Positions 15,211 through 18,839 of a DNA stretch of 18,839 bases are shown piece by piece. The stretch's first letter is position 1, and every line of letters begins with the position of its first letter. A program made the translations under genes and the position numbers. A model generated the notes under the pieces. The model did not search any database. It saw nothing but the letters and a program-made list of their open reading frames with translations, and was not told the DNA's origin. The stretch is from Bacillota bacterium (GTDB taxonomy: Bacteria; Bacillota_E; Sulfobacillia; Sulfobacillales; Sulfobacillaceae). Location of the stretch: the NCBI GenBank assembly GCA_021802375.1, contig JAKAAL010000009.1:1-18839 (forward strand), read 5' to 3'.

Positions 15211-15903
15211 TCATAGACGATACGACCGATATTGTTCCCGATCCCGATATTGGATGGGGGTCCGGCGTAAGTACGCCAGCGGCAGACTCCAAATATGAAC
15301 CAGACGCGTAAATGGCGAAATCGCAAACAACAAGAAGGCCAAAATAATGTGCACTTGAAAAGCGACTGGAACATGCGCCATTAGCATAGGATTGGGGTGC
15401 AACACCAATAATCCTCTAACCCAAGGCCCTACCGTGGCCCGGTATTCATAGGGGCCTACGACATTGTTGCGAATAATGGTGAGATAGTCACCCGTCGTGA
15501 CAACGATAAAGAGAAGGACTAAGGCAACAATATCCGATATGCTTGAGTTGCGCCGTACGCGAACATTCCCCAGCCGTCGAAACAGCAAGATTGCCAATCC
15601 GACCCAGGTCATGAGGCCGGCAATGGCTCCCAGAATATCTGCGTTTTCGTGGTAAACATGAGCAGTAATTCCCATCGCCTGATATACGCTCAACGGAATC
15701 AAAAGGCCCATGACGTGACCAATAATCACTAACAAGATACCCCAATGAAATAACTGACTCCCCCACTTTAACCAACGTTTTTCCAAAAGTTCGCTGGAGC
15801 GCGAGCTCCAGCTCATGGGATTGTGCGCGTAACGGTACAAACTGCCCAGAATCATGGTCGCCAAAGCTAGGTACGGATAAATAACCCACCAAAATTGCGT
15901 CAT
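15211..15903 (-). CDS. narI: respiratory nitrate reductase gamma subunit (haem b membrane anchor)
   Basis: This integral membrane protein of 230 aa has five hydrophobic helices. It oxidises quinol and passes electrons through two b haems to NarH. Likely haem ligands are H53 and H63 in FHWGILLVIIGH (second helix), and H185 and H203 near the C terminus (FQVH, RLVH). The 18-residue gap of the latter pair matches that of the E. coli ligands. The ATG at 15903 has GGAAGGGG 7 bases upstream and follows the narJ stop by 25 bases. It is the last gene of the operon, and the length is normal. Confidence 0.95.
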   Translation of the reverse strand: MTQFWWVIYPYLALATMILGSLYRYAHNPMSWSSRSSELLEKRWLKWGSQLFHWGILLVIIGHVMGLLIPLSVYQAMGITAHVYHENADILGAIAGLMTWVGLAILLFRRLGNVRVRRNSSISDIVALVLLFIVVTTGDYLTIIRNNVVGPYEYRATVGPWVRGLLVLHPNPMLMAHVPVAFQVHIILAFLLFAISPFTRLVHIWSLPLAYLRRTPIQYRDREQYRSYRL

Positions 15904-15928
15904 TGTGTACCCCTTCCCGACTAAGCCT

Positions 15929-16498
15929 CTATCGATATTCCATCGGATATGGAAGGTCGGCCAGATCTGGACGTTCTTCTGCCGTCATCCGTCCCTCGCC
16001 CGAGACTCCCAAAGTCTTGTACAGTACCATAAAGATTGACTGATACGGGTGCTCGTCGTCCAAAAACTGCGCGATATTGTAAGCTACCCGTCCTATTCTC
16101 TCCGTCACGGCCTGAGGCACCAAATCAGGCCGAACGGCTGTCAATTCCAGCAACAGGGGTAAATAATCCGCCAATTGGTCGTCGGGGACCTCATACCCAG
16201 CCTCATGATAGAGATTGGTCAGTTCAATCAGAGCTTCTCCTCGATCCCGTGAATCAGCCAGTTCATGGGCTGTCACATACAGTGCAGCCTTAGGGTTGAA
16301 ATCAAATGTCTCGACGTAGAGCTGTTCTAATTCCACACGGTCACAGTGCTGGAACTGCCACATAATCCTACCAATTTCCGAGGAGACCTCCTCGGCCACC
16401 TCCTGCCGAGCCCTAAGCCGCGCCGCAAAACTCTCCGACCCCGGATAATCAAGCAGGCCCGCAATGAGTTTCAACACAATGCGTGTCTCGTCTTCCAT
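15929..16498 (-). CDS. narJ: nitrate reductase assembly chaperone (delta subunit)
   Basis: This cytoplasmic chaperone of 189 aa (TorD/NarJ family) assists molybdenum cofactor insertion into NarG and membrane docking of NarGH; it is not part of the final enzyme. It is all-helical in appearance, with the family pattern around ELEQLYVETFDFNPKAALYV and HELADSRDRGEALIEL. The ATG at 16498 (MEDETRIVLKLIAGLLDYP) is preferred: a GGGGGG-rich site lies upstream, and relatives begin here. The open frame reaches back into narH, but those residues are not family-like. It follows the narH stop by 17 bases. Confidence 0.93.
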   Translation of the reverse strand: MEDETRIVLKLIAGLLDYPGSESFAARLRARQEVAEEVSSEIGRIMWQFQHCDRVELEQLYVETFDFNPKAALYVTAHELADSRDRGEALIELTNLYHEAGYEVPDDQLADYLPLLLELTAVRPDLVPQAVTERIGRVAYNIAQFLDDEHPYQSIFMVLYKTLGVSGEGRMTAEERPDLADLPYPMEYR

Positions 16499-16515
16499 CT
16501 CTAGCCACCCCCCTT

Positions 16516-18030
16516 CTAGTGCGTATGGTCTGTCAATTGAATCAACCGCCGAGGAGCCATGATACCTTCCGGGGGAGCCAGCTCTTCCAAGCTGCAAACA
16601 CCTTGCTCGTATTCCAGATTTGCATCACGGTTGCGGTTTCCCGTGGGGATGACGTAGCGCTCTTCGTACTTAGCCACGGCCAAGAGACGGGCCATGTCTT
16701 CCACTTGTCCGAGGCTGAGATTGGCCTCCTTTAGCAATTGGCTAGATGCCAACAGATCTCCCGACGCCCCTAAATTCTTTTCCCGCATGGCGGCACGCAT
16801 GGCCGTAAGCCGCAGCAGTGACCGCCGCACCGGCCGGATGTCCCCCGCTGACAGAATGGATGCCAAGTACTCCATGGGGATACGCATGCTGTCCACGGCC
16901 GTCAGGTAAGCGTCCGTCTCCATGCCGGCCTCGTTGGCCAAATGATTCATCATGGGGCTTAACGGCGGTACGTACCAAACCATGGGCATGGTGCGATATT
17001 CGGGATGGAGGGGGAGAGCGATTTGCCATTCCACGGCCATTTTGTACACTGGGGAATTCTGGGCTCCTTCAATCCAAGCCTCGGGGATGCCTTGACTGCG
17101 GGCCTCGTGAATGATCTCATGGTCGTAAGGGTTGAGAAACACCTTGAGTTGAGCCTCATACACGTCCTGGAGATTTTTCACCGACGCCGCTTCCACGACG
17201 CGATCCGCGTCATACAAAACCGGTCCCAGATAGCGAATGCGGCCCACGCACGTCTCTGAACACACCGTGGGTAACCCTGCTTCAATCCGTGGGTAGCAGA
17301 AAGTGCACTTTTCCGCTTTATGGGTATTCCAGTTGAAGTAGACCTTTTTGTATGGACACGCACTAACACAAAAGCGCCATCCCCGACAGGCATCCTGGTC
17401 TACAAGTACAATGCCGTCTTCTTCGCGTTTGTACATAGCTCCCGACGGACACGCCGCCACACAGGCGGGGTTAAGACAGTGATTGCAGATGCGAGGCAAG
17501 TACATCATAAACGCCTGCTCATATTCCATCGTCACATGCTGCGACAAGCCCGTCAGATTTGGATCGCGCGGAGCGATTTCCGGTCCCCCTGCGAGATCGT
17601 CATCCCAGTTAGGTCCCCACAGCGGTTTTTCCATGACCTCACCCGTCAACAGCGAATGCGGGCGAGCCACAGGCTGATGCTGGCGGCGGGGGCTGTCAAC
17701 CAGCGTTTGGTAGTCATAGGTCCACGGCTCATAATAGTCGTCTATGGTTGGCAGGTCGGGGTTATAGAAGATGCGTGCCAACTTGGACAGCGGGCCTCCT
17801 GAATGCAGCCTCAATTTGCCGTCCGTGACAACCCATCCGCCACGATAACGACCTTGATTCTCCCATTCCTGAGGATATCCGGGACCCGGACGCGTCTCCA
17901 CGTTGTTAAACCACATATATTCGGCACCAGGACGGTTGGTCCAGGTGTTTTTACAGGTGACGCTGCAGGTATGGCAGCCGATGCACTTATCAAGATTCAT
18001 TACCATGGCAATTTGGGCTTTAATCCTCAA
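16516..18030 (-). CDS. narH: respiratory nitrate reductase beta subunit (Fe-S)
   Basis: This electron-transfer subunit of 504 aa holds three [4Fe-4S] clusters and one [3Fe-4S] cluster linking NarI to NarG on the inner face of the membrane. Cysteines are in four groups: C16, C19, C22, C26; C182, C185, C190, C194; C215, C221, C225, with W218 in place of a cysteine, which is the NarH hallmark of the [3Fe-4S] site; and C242, C245, C257, C261. The start is TTG at 18030 (N terminus MRIKAQIAMVMNLDKCIGC, as in relatives). It overlaps the narG end by 11 bases, which suggests translational coupling. All cluster ligands are present. Confidence 0.95.
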   Translation of the reverse strand: MRIKAQIAMVMNLDKCIGCHTCSVTCKNTWTNRPGAEYMWFNNVETRPGPGYPQEWENQGRYRGGWVVTDGKLRLHSGGPLSKLARIFYNPDLPTIDDYYEPWTYDYQTLVDSPRRQHQPVARPHSLLTGEVMEKPLWGPNWDDDLAGGPEIAPRDPNLTGLSQHVTMEYEQAFMMYLPRICNHCLNPACVAACPSGAMYKREEDGIVLVDQDACRGWRFCVSACPYKKVYFNWNTHKAEKCTFCYPRIEAGLPTVCSETCVGRIRYLGPVLYDADRVVEAASVKNLQDVYEAQLKVFLNPYDHEIIHEARSQGIPEAWIEGAQNSPVYKMAVEWQIALPLHPEYRTMPMVWYVPPLSPMMNHLANEAGMETDAYLTAVDSMRIPMEYLASILSAGDIRPVRRSLLRLTAMRAAMREKNLGASGDLLASSQLLKEANLSLGQVEDMARLLAVAKYEERYVIPTGNRNRDANLEYEQGVCSLEELAPPEGIMAPRRLIQLTDHTH

Positions 18031-18839
18031 GCCAATCGACCTCCTTCAAGGGGCGAATCCATGCCAGCACGTCCCGCTGGTGCCCCGTAGGCCCGTAGTA
18101 GTTCATGCTGTAGCTCAACTGCCCATATCCGCCGATCATATGGGTTCCCTTCGGTATGATGCGGGTGACACTGTTATGCGTTCCGCCGCGGTCACCCGTC
18201 ACCATGCTTTTGGGCACGCCGATGGTGCGGTCCTGGGCGTGATACATCATCGCCACCCCCTGAGGCAGCCGATGGGAAATGACAGCTCGCGCCACAATGG
18301 CTCCGTTTCGGTTGAACACTTCGATCCAATCGTTGTCCTTAATTCCGATGCGTTCTGCATCTTCGACACTCATCCAGACTGTTTGACCGCCTCGAAACAG
18401 TGTCAACATTCGCGGCGTATCTGAATAGGTGGAGTGAATGCCCCATTTTTGGTGCGGGGTCAAATAGCGTACGGTGACGGCCTGCGACACGTCCGCTTGG
18501 GAATCTGGGCGGTCGCCCGGGGCGAAGGGCGGTGCCTCGTTGGGGGCGCGGTACACCGCAAGCCCTTCCCCGTAGTCCAGCATCACTTCGTGGTCCAAAT
18601 AGAAGTGCTGTCGCCCGGTAATCGTTCTCCAGGGAATCTTGAAGTCCACATTGGCCGTAAACGGCGAATAGCGTCGGCCTTCTCCCTCCAGTCCCGACCA
18701 CACCGGCGCGGGCAGTGCCAGCCGCGGTTGGACGGTCAGATCCTGAAAACGGTAAGCGGTGTCCTCACGCCCGTGAATGGCATCCATTAACTTCATCCCG
18801 GTGGTCTTTTCGAGGGCCTGCCATTCCTCTACCGCCCGA
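18020..18839 (-). CDS. narG: respiratory nitrate reductase alpha subunit, C-terminal part
   Basis: This is the 3' end of the molybdenum catalytic subunit that reduces nitrate to nitrite; the gene continues past the right edge. About 272 residues are visible. They include the C-terminal molybdopterin-dinucleotide-binding domain: HQKWGIHSTYSDTPRML, then VEDAERIGIKDNDWIEVFNRNG, and GVAMMYHAQDRTIGVPKS. The end is VDWLED. The frame is open to the window edge, so the ATG near 18796 is internal. No N-terminal cluster or active-site aspartate can be checked here. Confidence 0.93.
   Translation of the reverse strand, partial: RAVEEWQALEKTTGMKLMDAIHGREDTAYRFQDLTVQPRLALPAPVWSGLEGEGRRYSPFTANVDFKIPWRTITGRQHFYLDHEVMLDYGEGLAVYRAPNEAPPFAPGDRPDSQADVSQAVTVRYLTPHQKWGIHSTYSDTPRMLTLFRGGQTVWMSVEDAERIGIKDNDWIEVFNRNGAIVARAVISHRLPQGVAMMYHAQDRTIGVPKSMVTGDRGGTHNSVTRIIPKGTHMIGGYGQLSYSMNYYGPTGHQRDVLAWIRPLKEVDWLED
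18038..18046 (-). promoter_or_regulatory. ribosome binding site deciding the narH TTG start
   Basis: AAGGAGGTC on the minus strand, inside the end of narG, places its core 9 bases from the TTG at 18030. The next in-frame ATG, at 18006, would lose residues conserved in NarH and has no such site. Confidence 0.8.

Overview
The window reads like an accessory, insertion-sequence-rich stretch of a bacterial chromosome next to a respiratory operon. Strong AGGAGG-type ribosome sites, GTG and TTG starts, moderately high GC and the protein families suggest a Bacillota member. A Sulfobacillus-like acidophile would fit, but that is an impression from protein style and was not tested.

Layout, left to right. 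(1) 1-3132: a segment bounded by a perfect 39-bp inverted repeat. It holds the C-terminal half of an OFA-type major facilitator transporter (+), a complete Gfo/Idh/MocA-type oxidoreductase (+) and the tail of a polytopic membrane protein (-). (2) 3094-7292: the rest of the same transporter on the minus strand, cut by an IS1634-family element (3590-5419) and an IS4-family element (5455-7114) that sit only 35 bp apart. Removing both elements with one copy of each target duplication, and joining the pieces across the inverted repeat, restores one uninterrupted 435-codon reading frame. (3) 7293-8455: about 1.1 kb with no convincing gene, then a DUF302 gene. (4) 9001-14935: a three-level nest on the minus strand. 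An IS21-family element (istA/istB, 10081-12734) lies inside the reverse transcriptase gene of a group II intron (9347-13977), and the intron splits an IS4-type transposase gene. The intron sits inside the codon of the predicted catalytic glutamate. The host transposase also has an in-frame TGA and two apparent frameshifts. (5) 15211-18839: narI, narJ, narH and the 3' part of narG on the minus strand, a normal membrane-bound respiratory nitrate reductase operon that runs off the right edge.

The nar genes work together: NarG (molybdenum site) and NarH (Fe-S wire) form the catalytic dimer, NarI is the quinol-oxidising haem b anchor, and NarJ is the assembly chaperone. Everything left of them has been repeatedly hit by mobile elements. 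The transporter, the intron reverse transcriptase and one transposase are all broken, while istA, istB and the two transposases lodged in the transporter look intact.

The most useful results are the base-level reconstructions: the transporter in four pieces, the intron reverse transcriptase in two, and the transposase exons. I did not find a clearly new multi-gene system. The inverted-repeat junction inside the transporter is the best candidate for something dynamic.
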